Shown piece by piece: positions 1-9,504 of a stretch of 64,000 nucleotides of DNA (position 1 is the first letter of the stretch; each line of letters opens with the position of its first letter). A model generated the notes under the pieces. That model worked only from the letters and a program-made list of their open reading frames with translations. It searched no databases and had not been told where the DNA came from. This DNA is from Enterobacteriaceae endosymbiont of Plateumaris rustica (lineage in GTDB: Bacteria > Pseudomonadota > Gammaproteobacteria > Enterobacterales > Enterobacteriaceae). A program made the translations under genes and the position numbers. The DNA lies in assembly GCF_012562965.1 (NCBI RefSeq), contig NZ_CP046228.1, positions 188,325-252,324 on the forward strand, read 5' to 3'.

Positions 1-163
1 TTCATTAATAATGAATATAGATAAATATAAAAAATTTAATATTATTATTAGTAAATAAATTAAATATTTACACATTTTTTAAAATTCTTTTAATTAAATT
101 TAATTATAAATTATATTTTAAATAAATAATTATTATTATTATAATAAAGATTATTTTTTATTA
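1..163. other. AT-rich window edge, no gene seen
   Basis: This stretch lies downstream of the shortened hflK and is almost entirely A/T. In E. coli hflC follows hflK directly, but no HflC-like reading frame or fragment is visible here on either strand. It may be spacer left after loss of hflC, although hflC could lie outside the window. Confidence 0.5.
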
Positions 164-805
164 TTATTTTATATAATCAATTTTTTTATAATATAATATT
201 ACGTCTCGTATACATTTTTTTTTATTTTCTTTAACAAGAAAATAATTATTAAATAATTTTTCTATTTTTTTAGGAAGATAAACATATTCAATACTAATAT
301 TTGAAATATCAATACCAAAATTATATTTTTTTGCTATTAATTGTAATTTTTTTTTAATTTCATCATTTATTACATTATAATTATTAGTTAAAATATAATT
401 TATTGGAAATTTTCCTATAACTTGATTTAAAACACTATCAATAGAATCTTTAAAATTATATATAAAATCTTTATTATATAGTAAATGTAATAATGGATTA
501 ACAACTTTATATTCTGTAATCATCTTTACATAAATTGGATATAAATCTAAAGTTAAAATAAAAATATTTCTAATTAATATTTTTACAAAAACAACATTTA
601 CAATATTAAGTTTATCAAAAAAAAATAATTTCCAATGTAATCCTGGTAAAACCACATTATGCAACTTACCTAATCTAGTAACAACACCTTTATCTGTATT
701 TTTAATAATATAAAATCCATTAATAAATAAAAATAGACTAACAAATAAAAAAAATATAAATGAGTATTTTATTATTTTATTTTTATTAAAACCATTTTTA
801 TTCAT
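164..805 (-). CDS. hflK: HflK, shortened SPFH/band-7 membrane protein
   Basis: HflK normally pairs with HflC at the inner membrane and modulates the FtsH protease. The 213-residue product has one N-terminal membrane segment (about residues 13-32). The SPFH domain follows, with the HflK-type stretch VTRLGKLHNVVLPGLHWK and later IGKFPINYILT matching HflK rather than HflC. E. coli HflK is about 419 residues. Here the Gly/Gln-rich N-terminus is missing, and the protein stops soon after the SPFH domain, so the long coiled-coil and C-terminal part are gone. Its position after miaA fits the E. coli order mutL-miaA-hfq-hflX-hflK with hfq and hflX deleted. It may be functional in a minimal form or be a late-stage pseudogene. 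Confidence 0.75.
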   Translation of the reverse strand: MNKNGFNKNKIIKYSFIFFLFVSLFLFINGFYIIKNTDKGVVTRLGKLHNVVLPGLHWKLFFFDKLNIVNVVFVKILIRNIFILTLDLYPIYVKMITEYKVVNPLLHLLYNKDFIYNFKDSIDSVLNQVIGKFPINYILTNNYNVINDEIKKKLQLIAKKYNFGIDISNISIEYVYLPKKIEKLFNNYFLVKENKKKCIRDVILYYKKIDYIK

Positions 806-894
806 ATTTTTTTATTTACTAGTAATAAAAGTAAATCATATAATATTTCAATTAATTATATATACCATATTTTTTAATAATTATAAAATTACTT

Positions 895-1836
895 TTAAAA
901 AAATTTTTTATTTATGATGTTTATCATATAATTATATGCAAAATTTAAATTTTCACTATTTAACCAATATATATTATTCCAATTTTTTAACCATGTTAAT
1001 TGTTTTTTAACTAAATGATGTGTAGATAAAATTATTTGATCTATCATATCTTTATAATTTATTTTATTTTCAATGTATAAATACATTTCTTTATAACCAA
1101 TACAACGCATTGAAGGAAAATTTTTTTGTAATTTTTTATTATATAAAAGATTTCTTACTTCTGATTCAAATCCTAATTGAAACATTTTTATTAATCTATT
1201 ATTTATAGAATCATATAATTTATTACGATCATAATAAGTTAATCCAAATTGATATATTTTATAAGGAATTTTATCTCTTTTAATTTTTATAAGTTCACTT
1301 AATGGTTTTCCTGTTAAAAAAAAAACTTCTAATGCTCTTAAATTTCTTTGTATATCAGAAGGATGAATTTTATTTGCAGAACATAAATCTACTTCATTTA
1401 ACATATCATGTAAAGATTGATATTTATGATGATTTTTTATTTTATTAATAATTATATTACGAATTTTAATATTAGCAGATGGTAAAATAGAAATTGGATC
1501 TATTAATTTTTTATAGTAAAACATACTACCACCAACTAATAATGGTATGTTTCCTTTTTTAATGATTTTTTTAATAATTTTTAAAGTATCATAATAAAAT
1601 TCAAATACAGAATAATATTCATGTGGTTCTTTAATATCAATTAACCAATGTTTTGTATAATAAAGATCTTTTTTATTTGGTTTAGCAGTACCTATATTCA
1701 TCCATTTATATATTAAAGAAGAATCTACACTTATTAATTCAATAGGAAAAATTTTAGATAATTTCATTGCTAAATGAGTTTTTCCTGAAGCTGTAGTACC
1801 CATTAAAAATATTATTGGTGGTAATTTATTATTCAT
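895..1836 (-). CDS. miaA: tRNA dimethylallyltransferase MiaA
   Basis: MiaA transfers the dimethylallyl group to N6 of A37 in tRNAs that read codons starting with U. The 313-residue protein (E. coli 316) opens with the P-loop GTTASGKT at residues 13-20, followed by the substrate-binding region ISVDSSLIYKWMNIGTAKP. The ATG overlaps the mutL stop by four bases (ATGA), so the two genes are translationally coupled as in E. coli. tRNA-Phe and tRNA-Trp in this window both have A36-A37-A38, the MiaA recognition context, which gives the enzyme local substrates. Confident identification. Confidence 0.96.
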   Translation of the reverse strand: MNNKLPPIIFLMGTTASGKTHLAMKLSKIFPIELISVDSSLIYKWMNIGTAKPNKKDLYYTKHWLIDIKEPHEYYSVFEFYYDTLKIIKKIIKKGNIPLLVGGSMFYYKKLIDPISILPSANIKIRNIIINKIKNHHKYQSLHDMLNEVDLCSANKIHPSDIQRNLRALEVFFLTGKPLSELIKIKRDKIPYKIYQFGLTYYDRNKLYDSINNRLIKMFQLGFESEVRNLLYNKKLQKNFPSMRCIGYKEMYLYIENKINYKDMIDQIILSTHHLVKKQLTWLKNWNNIYWLNSENLNFAYNYMINIINKKFF

Positions 1837-3545
1837 ATAATATATTTGCTAAAACTTATTGGATAAAATAATTTTGTAATTATAATAGTATTTTTTTCAA
1901 AAATAAATAATTCAAATTCCATTAATAAATCAATTATTTTAAAATAATCCCATAATTTTGGAATATTAATTATATATATAATAATCCATTTTAATATTTT
2001 TTTTAAAGAAATATCATTTTTAATTAAAAAATATTTAAACAAATTTATAAAAAAAAGTTGTATATCAAAATTTGATAATAAAGATGGTATAGATATTAAT
2101 TGTAATTTATATTTATTATAATTATTTATAATAAAATTAAATCCTAAAGTTTGTAAAATTTTTCTTAATTTGTAAAAAATTTCTAATTCTTTTTCAATTA
2201 ATTTTATTTTTAAATTTAAAAAAATAATTTCAATGTTATTTTGATTTTTCAAATAAAACTTATATTTTATTTTTAATAATAAAAATTCTATTTCTTTTAC
2301 AGAAAGATAAAATAAAATATTATTCTTTTCAACTATAATCCAATTATTTTTTAATATTGTTCTTAATATACCAAAATTTTTAAAATGAAAAACAGGAATA
2401 TTTTTTAATAAAACTAATTTTTTTTTTTTTATTTTATTAAATAATATATTATTATAAGTATCTATATTTTTATTTATAATAAATTTATTTTCTCTATTAA
2501 AATTATTTTTTTCTTTATTTATAGTAAAAATACTATTTTTATTTTTATGAATAGATGAATAATTTAATATACTTTTATGAAAAAAATTATAAATTAATTC
2601 TAATTGAAAAAAATTTACATCTTTTTTTTGTGGATGTATATTAATATCAATTTTATTTGATTCTATTTCTAAATAAATTAAAAATGATTGATGATAATAA
2701 AAACCAAATTTAATTTTACATATTTCTTTAATAATACGATTAATAAATTTATTATTAATAATACGATTATTAATGTAAAAATATTTTTTTATATTAATTG
2801 AATATTTATTATTTGGAATTGTAATCCAACCAAATAAATTCATTTTATGATAATTTGAATTTATTTCTAATGATTGTTTAATAAAATCTTGACCACATAT
2901 ACTTTTAATTCTTTTAATATAAGATATATTACTTTCTACTTTTGGAAAATTATAAATAATTTTATTATTATATATAAATTTAATTCCTATATTTAATTTC
3001 ATTAAAATAACAGATTTAATTATATTTTTAATATGTATAAATTCTATTTTATTATTAGATATAAATTTTCTTCTAGCTGGAATATTATAAAAAAGATCTA
3101 ATACTTCTATTGTCGTTCCCATAGTATTTGGTGATGGTCTTATATAAATTATATTATTATCCATTCCTTCTGTATATATTTCCCAAGCTGTTTTTTGATA
3201 TATTGTTTTTGAAATAATTTTTATTCTAGATATATTTTTAATACTAGTTAATGCTTCACCTCTAAAACCAAAGCTTTTAAAATATTCTAAATCATTTAAA
3301 TTTTTTATTTTACTTGTTGCATATTTTTTTAAACATAATAATAAATCATTTTTAGACATACCAATTCCATTATCATTAATTTTAATTGATTTTATTCCTC
3401 CTTTTTCAATATATATATTTATTTGAGATGATAAAGCATCAATACTATTTTCAATAAGTTCTTTAACAACCGCTGATGGTCTATCAATAACTTCACCAGC
3501 TGCTATTTGTTTTATAATTTCTTTAGGTAATATTTTAATAGACAT
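1833..3545 (-). CDS. mutL: DNA mismatch repair protein MutL
   Basis: MutL is the ATP-dependent matchmaker between MutS and MutH/UvrD in mismatch repair. The 570-residue product (E. coli about 615) has a well-conserved N-terminal GHKL ATPase: IAAGEVIDRPSAVVKELIENSIDA near residue 14, DNGIGM near 58 and GFRGEAL near 93. The middle and C-terminal dimerisation region is strongly drifted and lysine/asparagine-rich, as expected under AT pressure. uvrD is retained at 33.4 kb, so part of the pathway can still act; mutS and mutH are not in the window. It is the first gene of a mutL-miaA unit and starts shortly downstream of tRNA-Gly. Confidence 0.95.
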   Translation of the reverse strand: MSIKILPKEIIKQIAAGEVIDRPSAVVKELIENSIDALSSQINIYIEKGGIKSIKINDNGIGMSKNDLLLCLKKYATSKIKNLNDLEYFKSFGFRGEALTSIKNISRIKIISKTIYQKTAWEIYTEGMDNNIIYIRPSPNTMGTTIEVLDLFYNIPARRKFISNNKIEFIHIKNIIKSVILMKLNIGIKFIYNNKIIYNFPKVESNISYIKRIKSICGQDFIKQSLEINSNYHKMNLFGWITIPNNKYSINIKKYFYINNRIINNKFINRIIKEICKIKFGFYYHQSFLIYLEIESNKIDINIHPQKKDVNFFQLELIYNFFHKSILNYSSIHKNKNSIFTINKEKNNFNRENKFIINKNIDTYNNILFNKIKKKKLVLLKNIPVFHFKNFGILRTILKNNWIIVEKNNILFYLSVKEIEFLLLKIKYKFYLKNQNNIEIIFLNLKIKLIEKELEIFYKLRKILQTLGFNFIINNYNKYKLQLISIPSLLSNFDIQLFFINLFKYFLIKNDISLKKILKWIIIYIINIPKLWDYFKIIDLLMEFELFIFEKNTIIITKLFYPISFSKYII

Positions 3546-3570
3546 GTATTTTAATTAAGAAATTATTTTG

Positions 3571-3644
3571 AGCGGGAAACGAGATTCGAACTCGCGACCC
3601 CAACCATGGCAAGGTTGTACTCTACCAATCTGAGCTATTCCCGC
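3571..3644 (-). tRNA. tRNA-Gly (GCC)
   Basis: The minus strand folds into a full cloverleaf with acceptor stem GCGGGAA/TTCCCGC, anticodon stem CAACC/GGTTG and loop TTGCCAT, giving anticodon GCC. It closely resembles E. coli glyV/X/Y tRNA. The discriminator is U. The 3' CCA is not encoded and must be added by a nucleotidyltransferase. In E. coli the glyVXY cluster also lies next to orn, so this is conserved synteny with the array reduced to one copy. Confidence 0.97.
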
Positions 3645-3728
3645 ATAATTGAATAAATTTTAAGTTTAAACTCTTTTTATAGTAATAAAAATATTATTTT
3701 ATTGTCAATATTTTTTATATAATTAAAA

Positions 3729-4271
3729 TTAAATATTAAAAAAATGTTTTCTATAAAACTTTAATTCTTCTAATGATTGATATATATCTTGTATAGCACT
3801 GTGTTTATTATTTTTTTTAAATTTAATAAAATCATTTTTTTTCCATATTTTTATTAATTCTTTTATAGTACTTACATCAATATTACGATAATGAAAATAT
3901 TTTTCTAAATTAGGCATATAGTTATATATAAATCTTCTATCTTGACAAATACTATTTCCACACATAGGAGATTTTTGTGGATATATCCATAATTTTAAAA
4001 AATTTAAAATATATTTTTCAGTTTTCTTTTCATTAAATATACTTTTATTAACTCTATTAATTAACCCAGTTTTTTTATGTGTTTTTAAATTCCATTTATC
4101 CATATTATCTAATTCTTTTTTTGATTGATGAATTGCTATTACAGGTCCTTCGGTTAATATATTTAAATTATTATCTGTAATAATAATAGCTATTTCAATA
4201 ATACGATTTAAATTAGGATTTAATCCTGTCATTTCTAAATCTAACCATATTAAATTATTATTTTTTATCAT
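3729..4271 (-). CDS. orn: Oligoribonuclease
   Basis: Orn is a 3'-5' exoribonuclease that degrades two- to five-nucleotide RNAs to mononucleotides, and it is essential in E. coli. The 180-residue protein (E. coli 181) is a DEDDh exonuclease. WLDLEMTGL carries the first Asp and Glu, a middle Asp lies in the CQDRRF region, and HSAIQDIYQSLEEL gives the final His and Asp. It is full length with no sign of decay. Position beside tRNA-Gly matches E. coli. Confidence 0.96.
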   Translation of the reverse strand: MIKNNNLIWLDLEMTGLNPNLNRIIEIAIIITDNNLNILTEGPVIAIHQSKKELDNMDKWNLKTHKKTGLINRVNKSIFNEKKTEKYILNFLKLWIYPQKSPMCGNSICQDRRFIYNYMPNLEKYFHYRNIDVSTIKELIKIWKKNDFIKFKKNNKHSAIQDIYQSLEELKFYRKHFFNI

Positions 4272-4322
4272 ATTAAAATTTAATAAAAATATTAAATTTA
4301 TTAAAAATTTTATTTTAATAAA

Positions 4323-4895
4323 TTATTTTTTAAAACGAGAAACATATGATTTATTTCTAATATCTATTTTAATTTTATCACCTATTTTTATAAATGATGG
4401 TACTTTAATTACTTCTCCATTACTAAGAATTGCTTGTTTACTAATATTATTTATTGTTTCATTTTTTATATTCATATCCGTATTAATAATTGTTAAATTA
4501 ATAAAATTTGGCAAAGTTATAAATATAGGAGATTCATTCCATAATGTTATATTATAAACTTGATTAGAAATCAACCATTTATATTTATCTTTTATTATTA
4601 ATTTATTAATCATTATTTGTTCAAAATTTTCCTTATACATAAAATAATAAAAATTATTTTTTTCAGTATATAAATATATTAAATTATTTTCTGTTATATC
4701 TGCAGTATTTAAAGAATGAGTTGATTTAAAAGTTTTATCAATTAATTTTTCAGTAATTAAATTACGCATTTTAATTCTAACAAATGCTTGACCTTTACCT
4801 GGTTTTACAAAATTACTAGATTCTATTGAATATGGTTCATTTAAAAATATAAATTTCATACCAATTTTAAAATTATTACTAGAATAATTAATCAT
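4323..4895 (-). CDS. efp: Translation elongation factor P
   Basis: EF-P relieves ribosome stalling at polyproline by entering the E site. The 190-residue protein (E. coli 188) has the KOW-like N-terminal domain with VKPGKGQAFVRIK. Lys34 sits in the PGKGQ loop, where E. coli carries the beta-lysyl modification. Two OB-like domains follow, ending in VPSFIKIGDKIKID. The modification enzymes EpmA/EpmB are not in the window, so whether Lys34 is modified is unknown. It sits downstream of groEL as in E. coli, with the intervening genes deleted. Confidence 0.95.
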   Translation of the reverse strand: MINYSSNNFKIGMKFIFLNEPYSIESSNFVKPGKGQAFVRIKMRNLITEKLIDKTFKSTHSLNTADITENNLIYLYTEKNNFYYFMYKENFEQIMINKLIIKDKYKWLISNQVYNITLWNESPIFITLPNFINLTIINTDMNIKNETINNISKQAILSNGEVIKVPSFIKIGDKIKIDIRNKSYVSRFKK

Positions 4896-5019
4896 TATTA
4901 TATAACCATTAAAAAATTTTAATTAATATATTTAAACAAAAATTATCATCAATTAATTTAATATTTCAAATATTTTTTATTAAAAATATTTTAAAATTAA
5001 TTAAATTTAATAAAATAAA

Positions 5020-5045
5020 TGCTGTGCTTTATGATAAGCACAGCA
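5020..5045 (-). terminator. Rho-independent terminator of groESL
   Basis: A 10-bp inverted repeat (5020-5029 TGCTGTGCTT with 5036-5045 AAGCACAGCA) surrounds a 6-nt loop. It is followed on the minus strand by a T-rich run. It is unusually G+C-rich for this genome and lies 60 bp after the groEL stop, so it most likely ends the groESL transcript. Confidence 0.8.
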
Positions 5046-5104
5046 AAAATACTTAAAACAATTTATACTAATTTAAAATATATTTAAAATATATTTTTAT
5101 TTTA

Positions 5105-6763
<1,659 letters not shown>

Positions 6764-6819
6764 TTAAATTTATTTAAATTAGTATTACTATAAATAAAAT
6801 TTATTTCAAAAAAATTTTT

Positions 6820-7113
6820 CTATTCTTTTACGATAGCCAAAATATCACTTTCTGACATTATTAATATTTCTTTATCATCAATTTTTTCTGTTTTAACATT
6901 ATATCCATCATTAAATATTATTATATCACCTTTTTTTACATCTAATGGCTTTACTTGACCATTATCTAGTATACGTCCTTTACCTACAGCCAAAACTTCT
7001 CCACGAGTAGATTTTCCAACGGCAGTTCCAGTTAATACAATACCGCCAGATGACTTAGTTTCAATTTTTTTACGTTTTACAATTACACGATCATGTAATG
7101 GACGAATATTCAT
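6820..7113 (-). CDS. groS: Co-chaperonin GroES (10 kDa)
   Basis: GroES is the heptameric lid of the GroEL chamber. The mature sequence starts [16 protein letters not shown] and is 97 residues, the standard family length. The frame could be extended upstream by 11 codons to an ATG at 7146, but I chose 7113. It has AAGGAG (7120-7125) just upstream and aligns with all known GroES N-termini. The mobile loop ([14 protein letters not shown], about residues 18-31) is intact. It is first in the groESL operon behind a sigma-32-like promoter. Confidence 0.98.
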   Translation of the reverse strand: MNIRPLHDRVIVKRKKIETKSSGGIVLTGTAVGKSTRGEVLAVGKGRILDNGQVKPLDVKKGDIIIFNDGYNVKTEKIDDKEILIMSESDILAIVKE

Positions 7114-7192
7114 TAAATTCTCCTTATAATTAAATATGTTTAACATAATCTTAATTAATATTAATTTATTTTATTAAGTAAGGTGACATGAA

Positions 7193-7221
7193 AGATAAGG
7201 ACATATTTTATCTGTTTCAAG
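7193..7221 (-). promoter_or_regulatory. Sigma-32 (heat shock) promoter of groESL
   Basis: On the minus strand a perfect sigma-32 -35 element CTTGAAA (7215-7221) is followed after 14 bp by CCTTATCT (7193-7200). The latter matches six of eight positions of the -10 consensus CCCCATNT. Spacing and position, about 80 bp before the groES start, fit the E. coli groE promoter. It stands out as a G+C island in an A/T spacer. Confidence 0.8.
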
Positions 7222-7377
7222 GTCTATGTTTTAAAAAAATTAAAATATAATTAATTATATAACATATTTTATTAAAAATTAACGATAAATAGAATTTTTT
7301 TTATAAAAAGTGTAGGTTATAAAATATATTATTTTATTTTTTAAAAATATAAATAAAACTAAAATAAAAGGTATATT

Positions 7378-8652
7378 ATGATTTTTATTGAATTAATTAT
7401 TATTTTATTACTCATATATATGGGTTGTAAGTCAGGTGGTATGGCATTAGGTTTATTTGGAACTTTTGGAGTATTGATTTTAACAGTATTTTTTCATAAA
7501 AAAATTGGTAATATTCCATTTGATGTAATAGAAATAATTTTATCTGTAATAATTACAATTTCTACAGTAAAATTATCTGGAGGTATAGAATATTTAGTAT
7601 TCTATATGAATAAAATTTTATCTAAAAATAAAAAGTATATTATAATTGTTTCTCCTATAATGACTTATTGTATTACTTTATTGTCAGGAACAGGACATAC
7701 GGCACTTTCAATATTTCCTGTTATTATTAATATATCTAAAAAAAATGGTATAAAACCAGTATATCCATTATCAATATCTGTAGTAGCATCTCAAATTGGA
7801 GTTACAGCATCACCTATATCTGCATCATTAATATATTTATCTAAAATATTAGATCCATTAGGAATTAGTTATAATCAATTATTAATCATTCTAATTCCAT
7901 CAACATTCATATCAATTTTAATTACTTCAATAATAATTAGTTTATATAATATTAAAAAAAAAAATTCGTTAAATACTTATAATTTTTCTTGTAATAAAAA
8001 AATACAAAACAAAAAAAATGGTAAATATTCAATATTATTATTCTTAATAGGAATTATAACAATTCTTATATATAATATATTATGTGATTATATTTTTTCT
8101 AATCAAATGAAAATTCTATCAAGAACTGAATCAATAATAATATTCATGTTAACAACTGCATTAATAATATCTATTATATGTAAAATTAAAATAAAAAAAA
8201 TTACTAGTACAAATATTTTTAAATCAGGTATTAATGCTTGTATTTGTGTAATGGGAGTATCGTGGTTAGGTGATACTTTTATTAAATCACATATTCATGA
8301 AATGAAATTTATTATCTTAAATATAGTACAACAATATCCTTGGATGTTATCTATTATTTTATTTTTTATAACATCTTTATTTTATTCTCAAGCAGCAACA
8401 ACAAAAGCTATAATTCCAAGTTTAATCACTTTAGGTATCTCTCCTAAAATTATAATAGGATCTTTTACTGCTATTTCAGCTCTTTTTTTATTTCCAATAT
8501 ATCCAACTATATTATCTGCAGTAGAAATGGATGATACTGGTTCAACTAAAATAGGTAATTATGTTTTTAATCATTCTTTTTTAATTCCAGGAATTATAAT
8601 TACTAGTTTATCAATTATATTAAGTTTTTTTATAGAAAGAATGATATTATAA
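7378..8652 (+). CDS. dcuA: Anaerobic C4-dicarboxylate transporter DcuA
   Basis: Dcu carriers exchange or import fumarate, malate, succinate and aspartate across the inner membrane. The 424-residue protein (E. coli DcuA 433) is hydrophobic throughout with about 10-12 membrane segments. DcuA-type signatures include GNIPFDVIEII, INACICVMGVSWLGDTFI and LYSQAATTKAIIP, which resemble DcuA more than DcuB. In E. coli dcuA-aspA lies divergent from fxsA-groESL; here aspA and fxsA are gone but the divergent arrangement persists. In a symbiont it may supply aspartate or dicarboxylates from the host, which is inference. Confidence 0.92.
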   Translation: MIFIELIIILLLIYMGCKSGGMALGLFGTFGVLILTVFFHKKIGNIPFDVIEIILSVIITISTVKLSGGIEYLVFYMNKILSKNKKYIIIVSPIMTYCITLLSGTGHTALSIFPVIINISKKNGIKPVYPLSISVVASQIGVTASPISASLIYLSKILDPLGISYNQLLIILIPSTFISILITSIIISLYNIKKKNSLNTYNFSCNKKIQNKKNGKYSILLFLIGIITILIYNILCDYIFSNQMKILSRTESIIIFMLTTALIISIICKIKIKKITSTNIFKSGINACICVMGVSWLGDTFIKSHIHEMKFIILNIVQQYPWMLSIILFFITSLFYSQAATTKAIIPSLITLGISPKIIIGSFTAISALFLFPIYPTILSAVEMDDTGSTKIGNYVFNHSFLIPGIIITSLSIILSFFIERMIL

Positions 8653-8680
8653 AAATTATTTATTAAAAATAATTTTTATA
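8648..8680 (+). terminator. AT-only hairpin at the dcuA 3' end
   Basis: A perfect 14-bp inverted repeat (8648-8661 and 8667-8680) with a 5-nt loop overlaps the dcuA stop codon. It consists only of A and T. It probably ends the dcuA transcript before the tRNA-Phe promoter. Confidence 0.5.
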
Positions 8681-8695
8681 ATTAATAATAAACTA

Positions 8696-8725
8696 TTGAC
8701 GTCATATAGTAATTATTGTCATAAT
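8696..8725 (+). promoter_or_regulatory. Sigma-70 promoter for tRNA-Phe
   Basis: TTGACG (8696-8701) and CATAAT (8720-8725) each match five of six consensus bases and are separated by 18 bp. The predicted start would lie about 8 bases before the tRNA at 8741. The G/C bases in the -35 box are notable in such A/T-rich DNA. Confidence 0.65.
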
Positions 8726-8740
8726 AAACCTTAATTTAAT

Positions 8741-8813
8741 GCCCGGATAGCTCAGTTGGTAGAGCAGTGGACTGAAAATCCCCGTGTCGGTGGTTCAATT
8801 CCACCTTCGGGCA
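8741..8813 (+). tRNA. tRNA-Phe (GAA)
   Basis: The cloverleaf has acceptor stem GCCCGGA/TTCGGGC, D-loop TCAGTTGGTAGA, anticodon loop CTGAAAA (anticodon GAA), T-loop TTCAATT and discriminator A. CCA is not encoded. The anticodon stem GTGGA/TCCCC has one apparent T/C mismatch at the second pair (28-42), where E. coli has all five pairs. The gene ends two bases before the convergent fabA stop. A36-A37-A38 makes it a MiaA substrate. Confidence 0.97.
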
Positions 8814-8815
8814 TT

Positions 8816-9316
8816 TTATAATAAACCTACTTTTAAATTATTAGCTTTATATACTAATTTGTTATTAGATAATGCTATTCCATTTGCTATGCCAATAATA
8901 TAATTTATATTAATAATTCGTTTAAAATTAATACAATAAGTTAATTTCTTAGATGTAGGTAATATTTCTCTAATAAATTTCACATTCTTTACTCCTAAAG
9001 CTCTACCTTTACCCTTACATCCTAGCCATCCTAAATAAAAACCAACTAATTGAAACATTGAATCTAATCCTAAACATCCTGGCATAATAGGATCATTAAT
9101 AAAATGATAAGAAAAAAACCATATATTAGGATTAATATATAAATTTGCTTCTATATATCCTTTATTATGTGTTCCTCCATATTTTGTAATTTTAACAATT
9201 TGATCTATTAATAACATTTTACTAGATGATAATTTTGGATTTTCATTATTAAATAATTTTCCATGGCTAGCAATAATTAATTCTTTTTTAGAAAAAAAAT
9301 TTTTTCTATATACCAT
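8816..9316 (-). CDS. fabA: 3-hydroxydecanoyl-ACP dehydratase/isomerase FabA
   Basis: FabA dehydrates 3-hydroxydecanoyl-ACP and isomerises the trans-2 to the cis-3 product, the branch point for unsaturated fatty acids. The 166-residue protein (E. coli 172) keeps the hot-dog fold signature FFSYHFINDPIMPGCLGLD with catalytic His71 and Asp85. Its stop lies only two bases from tRNA-Phe on the other strand, so the two units converge almost without spacer. ompA follows upstream, as near fabA in E. coli, with matP and the other intervening gene deleted. Confidence 0.96.
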   Translation of the reverse strand: MVYRKNFFSKKELIIASHGKLFNNENPKLSSSKMLLIDQIVKITKYGGTHNKGYIEANLYINPNIWFFSYHFINDPIMPGCLGLDSMFQLVGFYLGWLGCKGKGRALGVKNVKFIREILPTSKKLTYCINFKRIININYIIGIANGIALSNNKLVYKANNLKVGLL

Positions 9317-9433
9317 AATATATAATCCTATAGTAATTTAATCTTATAGAATTAATATTCTACTGATTTTTAAATCAATTATTTAAAATTTTTAATTTTA
9401 TCAAATATAATTTTAATAAATAATAGAATACTT

Positions 9434-9475
9434 AAATAAGTAATACAGAAATATAAATTTCTGTATTACTTATTT
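9434..9475 (-). terminator. Perfect 19-bp hairpin downstream of ompA
   Basis: Arms 9434-9452 and 9457-9475 pair perfectly over 19 bp with a 4-nt loop. It lies about 30 bp after the ompA stop. There is no long T-run on the minus side, so it may protect the 3' end of the mRNA as much as terminate it. Confidence 0.65.
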
Positions 9476-9504
9476 ATTAATATTAAAATTAAAATAATTA
9501 AATT

